Below are positions 1 through 18,206 of a stretch of 64,000 nucleotides of DNA, one piece after another (within the stretch, counting starts at the first letter, position 1; each line of letters opens with the position of its first letter). Under the pieces are notes generated by a model. That model worked only from the letters and a program-made list of their open reading frames with translations, was not told where the DNA came from and searched no databases. A program made the translations under genes and the position numbers. Location of the stretch: positions 666,001 to 730,000 of the forward strand of contig JACVVK020000195.1 of NCBI GenBank assembly GCA_018292915.2, given 5' to 3'. This DNA comes from Batillaria attramentaria. Lineage: Eukaryota; Mollusca; Gastropoda; Batillariidae.

Positions 1-405
1 ATTTATGTACCTGTAAAACACCATACTGTATGTCTATCTTCTTTGCCAGTGAAGCCTTCTCCCTACCTCAGGCACCTTTTGTTCAACAGGCGCACAACGT
101 AAACAAAAGCACTTTACAAAACAAAAGAACATGTGACAAGACCATCTCTTTTCAAATCTTGCTTTTGGAACAGTTTTTTTTACAAACATGTATACATACA
201 TATATAACTACATGTACATATGTACGTACATACATACATATACGAACATGTAAATGTGCATGCATGCATTGGTCTCAAAACAAAGGTGTCTCTTTCAACC
301 AGCCTTCTTCCCCAAGGACAACTGAATTCATTATAAATTAATCATCAAGGCACAGGCTGGAAACAGCATGCATACATGCATACTATCAAATTATGTTTAT
401 CTTAC

Positions 406-2484
406 CTGCGGCTGCCTGAGGGATCTAAGATACCAGGTGTATCCAGGAACACCTGTGATGGAAACAAAATACAGTACAGCAGACTGTTTCATACCTCATA
501 TATATATATGCTAAGGATATCATTCGGGCACCAAAATCACCTGGCGTTATATGTTGCCCTTTTTTTTTAATCATGTTTTGCATCTGTGAAGGAGTAACAA
601 ACTAGTTGAAGACTGTGACATTAAACAATTCAGCAATAGAAATCAGATAATTTGCTGATTTCTTTTCTAGCATTACTGTGCTAAAGATCATCAATGCCTA
701 CAGCAACAAGCCAGTTACGGAGTTAGGAAAAAGCCGCAAAACTTACAATCTGAACATTTTCTTTGGTGAAAATTCCAGTGGTATTTTTTCTTGTGGTGTG
801 CACTTTCTTGGATACTGCAGAAATCTGTAACAGAGCACAGCCAGTATACAATATATAGACAGGATAAATACACTTCCACCAGATAAATCTCTCAGTTCTG
901 AATCAGGCAGGGTTGGTTATTTTCAAGTTTAATAATGATATCCTATTCCACCACCTAATAATAATAATAATGAGTATTGTATAGGCGCTTTACTCAATTT
1001 CATGAATCGGCTCAAAGCGCCAAGAACTGAACCCAACATGAGCGCTCACGTGAATCACACACATTCTCTCACACACTGGACATAAACACATTACAATCAC
1101 GAGGTGCGAAGGGTCAGCTCAGCTACTGAAGTTTCAAAATTTAGAATTGCATTTATTTTTCAATTTTGGGGGGGCTGAAGCAGATGCAGATGCGAGGTCA
1201 ATAGAAGTCGTACCAAAGACAGGGCAAAAAAGAAAGAGCTGGCCAAATTTGTTTCTGCTTTGAGCCAAGCATTGAAAGTCCAACATTTCACCCAGTCAGC
1301 TCTCCTGGCTCCCAGACCCACAGTTAAAAAAAAAGGGGGGGGGGGGGGGGCATTCGAACCTGGAAAAATGTCTTACTCTCCATCCCATAAGGCTGTTGGT
1401 CAATGATGACTTTCCACTGTTGGGGAGTCCGATGATGGCAACTCGCAGCATCCTCGCATCATCTGGCTGGTCAGGGGGTAACCTCAGCCTGTGTAACTGC
1501 TCAGCTGTCACTATCGAGAAGAAACAGTGTGCAAACAGATGCACAATCGTTTTCTTCAGTTCTTCAGACCGCTGACAGATACACATGCACGACCCCATCA
1601 AACAAAAAACAAACAAAATTATTGTCCCGCACTTTAGTATTTTGTACTTGTTTTTCTTTTTGTGAGAAATTATATGTAAAACATTCTGTTGTAGTTTCAG
1701 TGTTTTATTTGTGCATTTTCTCATATTAGTTTCACGAAGAGCTGAGAACCTTCACTAAAAAACTAACTTTACAAATGCTCCATTTGATTATTATTGTTTT
1801 TGTTAGATTATCATTGCTGCTCTAGTGCAGGGAGGAGAAAGGAGGGAGGGGGAGCAGAGGAAGGGGCAGGGAACAGTGGGGGGGGGGGGGGGGAACAGAG
1901 TTAATTTTTTCAAGTAATCATAGGTCTCCAACATACATTCATGTCTTGCAGTAGTCCCAAAGCCTTTTTCTGTTTGCATTTGTTCTCCATCCTTAGCAGA
2001 GTCTGGAAACTGTCCTTGTGGCACATCAGCTGTATCCCTGACATCTGTCACCAGTATTGAATTTGGTGGCAGTCGGGCGGTCTGGGTGCCCCGTGCAAAA
2101 AGAACATGTCGTGGGTATGATTTCCACACTTGCGCACCAGAATGTGTCTGATCCTTGAGAAACTGGCTGGCCCTGCACCATGTCACACCTGTGACAAGAA
2201 ACAATTGGCAATGACTAAGTGTGTTTTTGTTTTGTTTTGTTGTTGGTTTTTTGCCGAGTTGTATCATACAGCTCTAGAAGTTCGTCATCTGTAAATCCCA
2301 AAGATGTATCAAACGATTTGTTCAGCTGATTCTCAGTTCATGGTACAACCATATGCTAGGTTACAGATAAGCAGAAAACTGTTCGTTTTTCTCATTGTAT
2401 CATCTCTATGCAGCCGCTTCCTCAGTCTAATTACTTTTGTCTCTCTTCCTTACCACTGAATCTCAGGACATTTCGCAAAAGCAT
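406..2484 (-). CDS. ERAL1: ERA-like GTPase, mitochondrial (5' half, partial)
   Basis: Five consecutive coding exons on the minus strand: 2454-2484, 1937-2188, 1377-1510, 747-824 and 406-452. All junctions are GT-AG and the phases agree across every intron. The start is the ATG at 2484, opening a short basic leader (MLLRNVLRFS) of the kind used for mitochondrial import. Exon 3 carries the G1/P-loop GLPNSGKSS. Exon 4 carries the switch-I segment VSKKVHTTR, and exon 5 carries the G3 motif FLDTPG. This order and the KVHTTR signature are typical of the Era family. Known role of the family: ERAL1 binds the small mitochondrial rRNA and helps assemble the 28S subunit. The G4/G5 motifs and the KH domain are not seen and should lie left of this window. 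The gene is divergent from the RNF215-like gene, with 69 bp between start codons. Other Era/Der-like GTPases are possible but fit less well. Confidence 0.85.
955..1137 (-). repeat. 5'-truncated SINE copy with (ATT)n tail
   Basis: The region 955-1137 is the reverse complement of the 3' half of the tRNA-headed SINE at 30658-31106. They share the AATAATAATAATGAGTATTG end, the AAGCGCC block and the ACACTGGACATAAACACATT block. The ATT tail lies on the left, so this copy is on the minus strand. The tRNA-like head is absent. It lies in an ERAL1 intron. Confidence 0.75.
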
Positions 2485-2553
2485 GCTGTCTGCAAACCGG
2501 ACGCGACTCTCCTGCAAAAGAAAACACGTCAAGCATAATTTACCACAACAAAC
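2485..2553. promoter_or_regulatory. Shared 5' region of the divergent ERAL1-like and RNF215-like genes
   Basis: Only 69 bp separate the ERAL1-like ATG (minus, 2484) from the RNF215-like ATG (plus, 2554), so both promoters must overlap or share this DNA. A possible acceptor on the minus strand (rc of ctgcaaaag at 2512-2520) suggests the ERAL1 transcript may start further right and splice into the ATG exon. In that case the two 5' untranslated regions would overlap. No TATA box is visible. Calling it a bidirectional promoter is an inference from position. Confidence 0.45.
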
Positions 2554-10243
<7,690 letters not shown>

Positions 10244-10559
10244 TGTCCCCACATCCAGCAATGCGCCAGTCTTTTCACACTCTGCCTCTGTCTGCAGATC
10301 AGCTGAAGGAGGATGACAGTGAGGAAGAGTGATGTCCCCACATCCAGCAATGCGCCAGTCTTTTCACACGCTGCCTCTGTCTGCAGATCAGCTGAAGGAG
10401 GATGACAGTGAGGAAGAGTGATGTCCCCACATCCAGCAATGCGCCAGTCTTTCGTCTTGTCCCACAAAGCTCTTGCAACTTGTGACAGTTTTGAGTCACT
10501 GCCAGTGTTCTTATGTACGCAAGAGCAACCTTCAGTGATATTCCTGAGGTGTTTGTTAA

Positions 10560-10643
10560 CTCTTTGACGACGGAGCGCAATTTCTGACACACAATTTCCT
10601 ATAGGAAATCGTGTGTCAGAAATTGCGCTCCGTCGTCAAAGAG
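10560..10643. mobile_element. Near-perfect 84-bp palindrome flanked by TTAA
   Basis: Starts CTCTTTGACGACGGAGCGC and ends with its reverse complement around a TATA-containing centre. TTAA lies at 10556-10559 and 10644-10647. TTAA duplication is diagnostic of piggyBac-type (also Kolobok) insertion, so this is probably a minimal non-autonomous element. Three piggyBac-like transposase remnants occur in the window. It would fold into one long hairpin if transcribed. Confidence 0.75.
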
Positions 10644-10805
10644 TTAAAAGATCTTATCGTGGTCTTTGCAGGTTTCCTCAAATAATGAACCCCTCTGTTC
10701 TAAGGCCAAGGAGAGAAACACGTGTGATAAATGTAGTGTTGTGACAAGCGGATATTCCGCAGTTTTTAAGTCAGGCTCAGTTCACGCCTTTGAGACTCTC
10801 ATTAT

Positions 10806-11456
10806 CAGGGCTTAAAATGTTCCATGATCCAAAAGGAGGTAAAGTGTATAGCATTTAGTGACAAAGTGACAAAGTCATGGGCGCGTGTCTGCAAAGTAGA
10901 CACATTTTGCTAATGGTGTTCATGCTTCTCTGGAATATGCAGGCTGGGGAATTGCTGCTGGGGAAAAAAAGACTGAAACCTGGGCCCGAGTGCAGGGGCA
11001 GCGCCCTGCTGGGGGACCACAGGAGCAAGAAAACAAATTTTAGTATTATTAAAGGCATTTACTGATACAGTAGCCTCTCCTGGCACCCACAAGTGAAATA
11101 CTGTCTTGACACTGACAAGAATTATAAAATGAAGTTAGACTGTTCCATATGGCATTAAATGCATCTTGATTAGTTGATAAATGCAACTTTTTTCCCTCAT
11201 TTGCTCGGCTGAAATTCAGATTTTTTGGGGATTTTTTTTTTTGCTGAAAGGATAGGAAATTTGTCTGAAAATTGCCAAATGACTGGAAATTCCCCAGCCT
11301 GAATATTTTTCAAAACTTAAAGACTAAAACCTGGTGCAATTTTGTGCATTTTGGCATGATTTTAAGTGCTTCAGAGGCGGAAACAGTTTCTATGGGGGAG
11401 GAAAACTTTTAGCCAAAGGTGGAAATCTGCCAAAAGGTGGAAGGTTTTAAGCCCTG
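10806..11456. mobile_element. hAT-like MITE (CAGGGCTTAAA family) interrupted by a second MITE
   Basis: Inverted ends CAGGGCTTAAAATG and AAGGTTTTAAGCCCTG match the element at 8113-8480. The interior is interrupted at 10940-11301 by a member of the CAGGCTGGGG family, so this copy is older than that insertion. No clear target duplication survives at the outer ends. Confidence 0.7.
10940..11301. mobile_element. Nested hAT-like MITE (CAGGCTGGGGAAT family)
   Basis: 362 bp with ends CAGGCTGGGGAATT and AATTCCCCAGCCTG. The flanks AATATG and AATATT form a 6-bp duplication with one mismatch. It is inserted inside the older element 10806-11456 and is the same family as 7049-7385. Confidence 0.7.
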
Positions 11457-11690
11457 ACGTTACGGATCTTTCTAGCAGCCTCCGCGCTACTATTTATCGG
11501 GTCTGGCTGTTTTCTTCCTTAGGTGCTTCTGTCTGTGGCCTTGGTGTGCAGTGGAATCAAGATCTCATTACGAGTAGTCGTGAAATGTACCAGTATAAAT
11601 CCCAGTGTGTCTTTCTGCATATGTGATGCTTCTGGCCAGCGTTGTTAATAAGTCGATTATTTATGAATAACCACATACTGTAATCCTTTA

Positions 11691-11731
<41 letters not shown>

Positions 11732-12950
11732 TGTGTGTGTGAAGGGAGAAAATCTCACTTCTTTCTGTTGTACATAATGATGTGTATATTGCACTATTCC
11801 ATAACAGCCCGGTCTAATAGTGTGCACAATGCAGACCTGTTTACCCCCTAGAAACACCCTTCACTTCAGTAGTTTGCCTTTGACTGAACTTCAATTTTCA
11901 GTATTTTGGGGTCTTCATCAGTTGTGACCTGGATTCATACTTCTTTTTGGGCCAGAAATCATACGTGGTCATAGTGCCTAATTTCGAACTTTTTCATGGA
12001 AACTATGGACAAATCATAGAGGTAAGCAGCTCGGACTGTGAGTGAAGCATTGTTGTAGATGACTGAAATGTCTTCTGCGTAAAAATCGATTCTGAATTTC
12101 AGTTATCAAGTTTGTTCACTTCGCACCTGGACTGAAATACCATTTTTCACAGTGCAATTCTGAATAAATTCTTGCGTGGTGGACCTGAAAGCACCAGGTG
12201 AATGACCCTCTTCATGAATTAAAATATCCTTCGTTAATGTGCACCTTATGCCATATATTAGTTACATAAACAAAATCTGCAAATTTGAGAGCTGTGTTCC
12301 CGTTGTGTATGTCTGCATGGAGGTTGTGATGGTGTATAACTCGGCCAGTGACAGCAATGAGAAGCCACAGCATGTACAACATATGGCTTTCAGTAAATAA
12401 ATGAAAGTTTTCATCAATTCCAGAGATTTTTTCTTTTTTTGTTGCTTTTTGTTTTGATGTAATGTCTGTGGGCAGCAATTTGCAGTACAACTTCAATAAA
12501 TAGAAACTGTGTTTTGCAGTGAATTTTGTTATTGTTGTACAGCATTAATGTTTGGGACTTTCCAGCACTGAAAATCGTAGCGAACAGTAGTACTGATCAC
12601 ACACATATCTGCACTCCCATCCACCTACACGCATACACACACACACACACACACACACACAGCACAAGAAAACAAGTGTTTCACTTCCAGCATTTATTCC
12701 AACAGTTGTACAAAAGATGCTTTATATGTGACTTACGTGACAATAACAAATGCAACAATTACAAACATGTCTGGATATGCAAGCACAGAGGACACCAACC
12801 TATTTCAGACAATGTGAAAGTAATCCAAGAAAATGTTACAAATTAAAATAGCACCAGAAACACTTGCATCCATTTTCACTACCCCCAGTGTTGGCCAAGT
12901 TCAATGTTTCTCGTACATCTCAATTTGAGAAAATGACAATGTTTTACTAC
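11457..12950. other. Non-coding stretch downstream of RNF215-like gene
   Basis: No exon or domain is recognisable on either strand. It contains a GT repeat near 11697-11742 and a CA repeat near 12632-12660. AATAAA-like signals near 12160 and 12497 could serve the upstream gene's 3' end, but none can be assigned. Confidence 0.5.
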
Positions 12951-12952
12951 TT

Positions 12953-13135
12953 TCAGTTAAGTTATTCAGGGCTTTACAACCCACAAGCAACAAAGACTAG
13001 TTCGTGGCTAAGCAAGGTCTTTCTCCGCCAAGGCACTAAAACAAATGGGTAGTTCTTAAAACAAGACCATAAGGGGTCAGTTATTTTAGGGCAAGCAACA
13101 AAGATTATTTCGTGGCTCAGCTAAGTCTTTCCTTG
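12953..13135 (-). repeat. Two diverged copies of the hairpin retroposon
   Basis: About 12953-13075 and 13079-13135 both contain the block with CAAGCAACAAAGACT and the TTCGTGGCT arm typical of this family, each preceded by a TTA-type lead. Hairpin pairing is degraded. No target duplication was found. Confidence 0.55.
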
Positions 13136-13374
13136 AGGGGCCAGGGTTGGACTGCATGGGAATGCTTTGCCCAAGTCTCCGACAAAGGCGCAACTAAGTA
13201 CTGCCTGCCTAGCTACGCCACTTTGCGTTGCATGGACCTCCGCGGCGCGCCGCGCAAGTAAGTCATGGCTATTTTTGTTTCTGCGCTAGGGGAATCCTGA
13301 CATTGAGTAACAGGAAAAATTGGCCAATAGAAAATTAGTATTTGCTTTGCCCTTGACAGCCTTGCGTATTTAAC

Positions 13375-13620
13375 ATGGCGACGTCCATCACGCACGTGAA
13401 ATCAAAACTTGATCGAAACAACATTACCCACTGCCAAAGAGGGAGTCGATTTTTTAGCTGGACCAACAAAGAAAAAAGCTAAAACGGACGATCAAAAGAA
13501 GATCACCAGAACGTACAAGATCAGAGTGAGACCCACAAAAGAGCAGCGTAAGGTGCTGAACGAGTGCATTGTCGTGGCTAACAGAGCGTACAACTTGTGC
13601 TTGCAGCTTGTAGAGCAGGG
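13375..13620 (+). pseudogene. Fanzor N-terminal relic
   Basis: An ATG at 13375 starts about a dozen residues; the homologous frame continues shifted by one base from about 13400 to 13617. It encodes a lysine-rich nuclear-localisation-like stretch (TKKKAKTDDQKK), then KIRVRPTKEQRKVLNECIV and ANRAYNLC. This corresponds position for position to the N-terminal domain of the Fanzor at 29047 (KIGLRPSPAQRKTLNACIV, ANFAYNQC), an OrfB/TnpB-type signature. The frame breaks after LVEQG, where a SINE-like insertion begins. A short segment near 13808-13845 may be its continuation. RuvC and zinc-finger parts are missing, so it is inactive. Confidence 0.75.
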
Positions 13621-13639
13621 TGTAAGGGGTGTAAGGGGT

Positions 13640-13815
13640 TGCTCCTGAGTTTAACGTCCTTTTCCTTCATCAAAGACAGGGCAATGAGAAAAAGGCCAGT
13701 ACAAATATTTGGCCCCAGCGGGGATTCGAGTTAGTTAGATATTTAGGGCTTCCAGCGGGGATTCGAGCTCATGACCCCAGCATTAAAATCCAGTGCTCTA
13801 CCATTGGTTGCTTAT
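13640..13815 (-). repeat. Antisense tRNA-headed SINE carrying a 21-bp insertion
   Basis: Read on the minus strand, it has GGTAGAGCACTGGATTTTAA (A box) and GAGCTCGAATCCCCGC (B box), a tRNA-like head. It interrupts the Fanzor relic. At 13731-13751 it is itself interrupted by a 21-bp piece of the hairpin retroposon, flanked by perfect 16-bp duplications (13715-13730, 13752-13767). Confidence 0.65.
13731..13751 (-). mobile_element. Minimal 21-bp copy of the hairpin retroposon
   Basis: The insert is only the 3' tip of the family (reverse complement of TTAGTTAGATATTTAGGGCTT) between perfect 16-bp copies of CCAGCGGGGATTCGAG. The long, exact target duplication shows a true insertion event, so this is an extremely 5'-truncated copy. 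Confidence 0.8.
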
Positions 13816-13853
13816 TAGACGGAAGATAGAATTCAAGTACAACAAAGACAAGA

Positions 13854-14010
13854 TAGTTAGTTAGTTAGGGCATAACGCCGCACAAGCAACAAAGACTATT
13901 TCGCGGCTAAACCAAGTCCCGTTCTGCCAGGTTCTTTAAAACATAAAAGTCCGGCTTAAAACATGATGTAAATTTGATAGGGGAATTCGAATGAGCTGTT
14001 ACAGCTACTG
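13854..14010 (-). repeat. Hairpin retroposon, body-containing copy
   Basis: GTTAGTTAG lead, hairpin region with GCCGCACAAGCAACAAAG and TTCGCGGC, then the family body (CTGCCAGGTTCTTTAAAACATAAAA, AAACATGATGTAAAT). No clear duplication was found at the right end. Confidence 0.7.
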
Positions 14011-14083
14011 AATAACCAGAGTCAGCGCTGCTCAGTGAAAATATTCAAGCCCACACCGATCATCTTTCTACATTTCATCCAGC

Positions 14084-14500
14084 CCTGGAGTGAGTTGAGA
14101 TTTTAGGGCTTAAAGCCGCGCAAGCCACAAAGACTAATTCGCGGCTGAGTGTGCCTGCACTACATGAAAAAAAAAAAAAAAAATGTAACGGGAAGTTAGT
14201 TATTTGGGGCTTAACGCCGCGCAAGCAACAGAGGCTAATTCGTGGCAAGTAACGGGAAGAAAGCGACAACATACTTATCACGCTGCAACATGGCTTAATA
14301 TTCGCTCAGGTACATGGAGGTAAGTGTGCTGTGCGTTTTGTGGAGTTGACTACAGGCACAGGGTTGACCTGCTCTGTACGTGCTACACAACACAGGGTGT
14401 ACTTTTGATCGCAATAATGTCCTGGAGGTTTGACTGGCAAGTCCATTTTGCGAGTATGTGTATGGGTCTTAAAGGACCCCAACAGGCTTTTTTTAAGGTT
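14084..14500. repeat. Segment duplicated at 16830-17134 (copy 1)
   Basis: Apart from the inserts named here it matches 16830-17134 nearly base for base: hairpin-family start, an A-run at 14164-14183, the GTAACGGGAAG site, then the same 280-bp tail ending TGTATGGGTCTTA. Copy 1 has a 53-bp hairpin insertion (14196-14248) that copy 2 lacks. Copy 2 has a 56-bp insertion (17135-17190) that copy 1 lacks. Confidence 0.85.
14196..14248 (-). mobile_element. 53-bp hairpin retroposon with 11-bp TSD
   Basis: Inserted between perfect copies of GTAACGGGAAG (14185-14195 and 14249-14259). The uninterrupted empty site is preserved in the paralogous copy at about 16918-16929, giving direct proof of insertion. 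Confidence 0.9.
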
Positions 14501-14850
14501 AGATAAAGCAGTTGGGGTTGGTTTAATGATATAGGTAAGCATCTAAAGATGCAAAAACCGATCAGTAAATCTCAGGTTTTGTGTTGCATCAGTCTTATTT
14601 TACATAAAATGCATGCTCAAAAATCCGCCAAATTCGTCTGCTACGCGAGACTTCAAATTCCCCGCGGCGGCCAGCCCTTGGCTGTGACGTCACAAGGAGG
14701 ATGCAGAAACGAAAGTACAGTGTAGCAACGTTCGCCGTCAGCGTTTTTGCTGCAGCCGTGGATGCGCGCGTGCTCGCAACATCATGCCGAAAGAGTGTGC
14801 TGCTGCCGAATGTTCGGAAATGCAAGTGCCTGACCTAAATTAAGTGCGGG

Positions 14851-14920
14851 TTAGTTAGTTAGTTATTTAGGGCTTAACGCCGCGCAAGCAACAAAGACCA
14901 TTTCGCGGCTAGCACAGTCC
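14851..14920 (-). mobile_element. 70-bp hairpin retroposon with 12-bp TSD
   Basis: Perfect ATTAAGTGCGGG duplications at 14839-14850 and 14921-14932. The insert holds the (TTAG)n end, the GCCGCG/CGCGGC hairpin and about 10 further bases, nothing more. Confidence 0.9.
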
Positions 14921-15313
14921 ATTAAGTGCGGGAATTTCCAGTCTGACCCCATGATGCACTGCAGCTTCCAGTTGTTGAAGCGAGCGAAATGGACCACCCT
15001 CAAAAAGCAAAATGGGTTAAGAACCGAAGTTCAGCGAGAAGGTTGATTAGTTACTTAGTTATTTAGGGAAGACAGAAATTTTGTTGGAGGAGGTGGGATT
15101 TGAATATACTGTTCTGGGGTCTAATGCACCAGTCCAGCCTATGGACTCAAGGCTAGCCTTGATCGCAAGACCAGCCTACCGTCGGCAAAATTGTAATGCA
15201 CGAATGCAGACATGCGCTAGGCTTTTCACTAAAAGGTAGCCTAAATAGCTCCGATTTAGGCTGCCGATTTCGCTAGCCTAAGCGAGAAGGCTTCAGCCTA
15301 CTGCGAGTTCAAC

Positions 15314-15557
15314 ATGGCCGCTATATACTATTTTCAGCAACACCGTCGTCGAAGAATCGGCCCGGGTCGCATTTTTCGAGACCGTAGTAATCCGTTGGAC
15401 TCTTTTTCCACCACCAGAATAAGGAAGAAGCTTCGTTTTGAGCGGGAGGCCATCATCACTCTTACTGATGAAGTAGAAGAGGACTTGAGCTACGATGTGC
15501 CACGTCAAGGTTCCCTGACACCAACTTTACAAGTACTTCTGGCACTGCGTTTATGGA
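15314..15557 (+). pseudogene. PIF/Harbinger transposase N-terminal fragment (HARBI1-like)
   Basis: Encodes MAAIYYFQQHRRRRI, GRIFRDRSNPLD, then LTDEVEEDLSYDVPRQGSL and LLALRLWK. The PRQGSL...LLALR stretch aligns with HRQGSL and LMITLRFFA of the Harbinger transposase at 52019. The frame is lost after LRLWK, and no DDE catalytic region follows. The sequence after 15560 is AT repeat and poly-G. It is an old 3'-deleted fragment. Confidence 0.65.
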
Positions 15558-16829
15558 AAGAAGACACTGACTTTACCCAGTAACCCCATATATATATATA
15601 TATAATTTTTTTTTTTTTTTTTTTGGGGGGGGGGGGGGGGGGGGAAAGGAAGAATAATTGGGGCCACTGTCTGTTCAGTGTATCCAGACAAAGGACGGCA
15701 GATCTATGTAGATGTGAACAACCGAACATATTCACCTGAAGAGCCATCCCCAGTCACATCATGTGGAGTTGAAACAGAGACGGGCTGGAGGAGGAGAATT
15801 GGACATCCAACCATTTTGTCCCCCTTCTCCCTCTTGTTGACCCCAGTGCCCCAGTGCATGAAATGGATGGTGACTTTGAAAGTTACCATGTGTTTGATGC
15901 TGCGCAAGACTGACTTTACCCAGTAACCCCATCCATATATATATATATATATATAGGGGAAGTAAGTAAAGCTGAGAGCGCTCCCTAGATCTAGAAGATG
16001 TGTGCTTTGTATGCCAGTGGACAAGTCCGCCTTGCCCTTTATTGGCTACAAGCCACATTGGAAAGGGGGGGGGGGGGGGGGGAACCTACCATGCTACCGC
16101 TGAAACGTCTAACAGATCTAAGGGTATCTCACCATTCATAGGGCCCCCATTCCCCTCCCACCGGGAGGAAAATGGTCGGTACAACCAAGGCCATATGAAT
16201 TGATTTTAGCCGCCCACGACCATGGTTTCGGGTCAATGGGACCCTCATCAGGTGAGCATGCGGCGATACCCACGAGGGCTGCAGCGTCCAACCAGCACTA
16301 AAAGGCTGCCCCAGAATAATCTGGTGCGTCTCCAGTACTAGCAGACGTCGCTACCCTAAAGCTCTGCAAGAGGTTTCAGCGGTAAAAGACTAAATGATTT
16401 AGAAGGAGCAATTGCCTAAGTGTAATGTCATGTAATTACATTTAATATAGAATAGGAACAAAGGCCATATGAATTGGTGATTTTAGCCGCCCACGTACCA
16501 CGTACGTATATATATTTTTTTTTTTTTAAAGAAAAGGAAGAATATGATTTGAAGTGTGTATCAGTGTACGTGTATGTTGGTTAGTGTCGGTCATCCGGCA
16601 CAACATACTTCCAGAGACACTTACATATATGCACCAGATCTCACACTCCCAGGCGCAACACACTTCTTCGTGCAAAACCTGCTTACAGACGTCAACCTCA
16701 GAATCAAAAGTGCACTCATACACCGCATAATGGACCTACAATCATACCACAACAATCAAGGCTACTCCCTCCTGAACACAACAACACTTACAGACAACAT
16801 AATGGACAGATTAAAAGTCCGATCACACA
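15558..16829. other. Non-coding repeat-rich stretch
   Basis: Holds AT dinucleotide runs (15590-15603, 15936-15954), poly-G runs near 15626-15644 and 16064-16081, and two copies of GACTTTACCCAGTAACCCCA (about 15571 and 15911) that may mark a local duplication. No protein domain was recognised. Confidence 0.5.
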
Positions 16830-17134
16830 GGAGTGAGTTTTTAGGGTTTAATGCCGCGCAAGCCACAAAGACTAATTCGCGGCTGAGTGTGCCTGCACTG
16901 CTTTAAAAAAAAAAAAATGTAACGGGAAGGAAGCGACAACATACTTATCACGCTGCAACATGGCTTCGCTCAGGTACATGGAGATAAGTGTGCTGTGCGT
17001 TTTGTGGAGTTGGCTACAGGCACAGGGTTGACCTGCTCTGTACGTGCTACACAACACAGGGTGTACTTTTGATCGCAATAATGTCCTGGAGGTTTGACTG
17101 TGAAGTCCATTTTGCGAGTATGTGTATGGGTCTT
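16830..17134. repeat. Segment duplicated at 14084-14500 (copy 2)
   Basis: Second copy of the segment, with an A-run at about 16905-16917 and the intact GTAACGGGAAG empty site. It ends at TGTATGGGTCTT, where a 56-bp hairpin retroposon is inserted. Confidence 0.85.
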
Positions 17135-17190
17135 AAGTGAGTGAGTTTCTGAGGCTTAAAGCCGCGCAAGCCACAAAGACTAATTCGCGG
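17135..17190 (-). mobile_element. 56-bp hairpin retroposon with 10-bp TSD
   Basis: Flanked by perfect TATGGGTCTT at 17125-17134 and 17191-17200. The copy has the (GTGA)n-type end rather than (GTTA)n and stops exactly at the closing CGCGG arm of the hairpin. Confidence 0.9.
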
Positions 17191-18025
17191 TATGGGTCTT
17201 GAAGCCGTACAAGAAATGAAGGCTATTTCGTGACCAAGCATCAGAACAAACCAAAATGGTGTACGTTTTTTAAAACAACGTGCACGTACAACCTGATTCA
17301 CCTCTGCCAGAGCACTATCAAGATTGGCAACTTATTGATGGTCGCAAAAAAAAAGAAAAAAAAAGGCTGATGCTGATGCAAGTGAGATCTGCTAAGACGA
17401 CGACCTCCTTTGGCGGAAACAATGAAGCCTTGCTACAGCACCACACTGCCCGTGTCTGATGCTAGGAAAAATGACCCGCCGTCATGACCAAGACCGTCTG
17501 AAGCAGGTTGGCAAGTGGTTGGAGATATTTAACAATTCCCTTTTCATAAATTATTTATATGTTATGTAATTTTGTGTTGCAGCATGGGTGAGAAAAAGCT
17601 GAAAGCTCTCCGCAAGCAGCTTCCATGCAGCTACAAACCACCTTCAAGAGGCCACAAATCAGAGTTAAGTAAGTAAGTTAGTTAGGGCTGCCACTGATCA
17701 GAACCGGGTGATTTATGCAGAGATGAACTTCGGAGATGCAACAGCTGAAGGTCCCTTGGACATTTCTGTATCTTCTGTTGGCACAAGAGAGGCAGAACAT
17801 CTCACAACGGCATAGCCACTGTCATCGAAATATTTTCTGGACTAGTAGTGGACTTCGTGACACTGTCCAACTATTGTCATGGGTGTGAACTTGGACCAGA
17901 CGCGGACTCGCCTAAATATTTTGAACGGAGCAAGAAGCAAAGAGGGCAAGACCAAAAAATGATCAACTGCTCTTCTCAAGCAATGGAGACCGAGGCGGCT
18001 TTGATTTTGTAGCAGATGTCGGAAG

Positions 18026-18086
18026 TTAGTTAGTTAGTTAGTTAGGGCTGTATGCCGAGAAAGCTACAAAGACTATTTCGCGGCTA
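18026..18086 (-). mobile_element. 61-bp hairpin retroposon with 13-bp TSD
   Basis: The flanks CAGATGTCGGAAG (18013-18025) and CAGACATCGGAAG (18087-18099) differ at two of 13 positions, so it is older than the copies with perfect duplications. It splits the MULE-like frame. Confidence 0.8.
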
Positions 18087-18206
18087 CAGACATCGGAAGG
18101 TCTGCACAATTTCCGATACATGGAAATGCAAGGAGATGGTGATGGCAAAGCTCATACCAGAGTGATTTAGACAGAGGTTTATGGAGAGAGGTTTACAGTA
18201 AAGAAG

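Noticed and set aside
13240..13262. GGCGCGCCGCGC palindrome as an origin or CpG regulatory site
   Set aside because: A short chance GC palindrome with no repeated occurrence or gene association beyond the broken Fanzor relic.
14782..14840. Possible THAP-type zinc finger start (MPKECAAAEC)
   Set aside because: It lacks the spacing and following residues of a THAP domain and stops at the retroposon insertion. Not enough to call.
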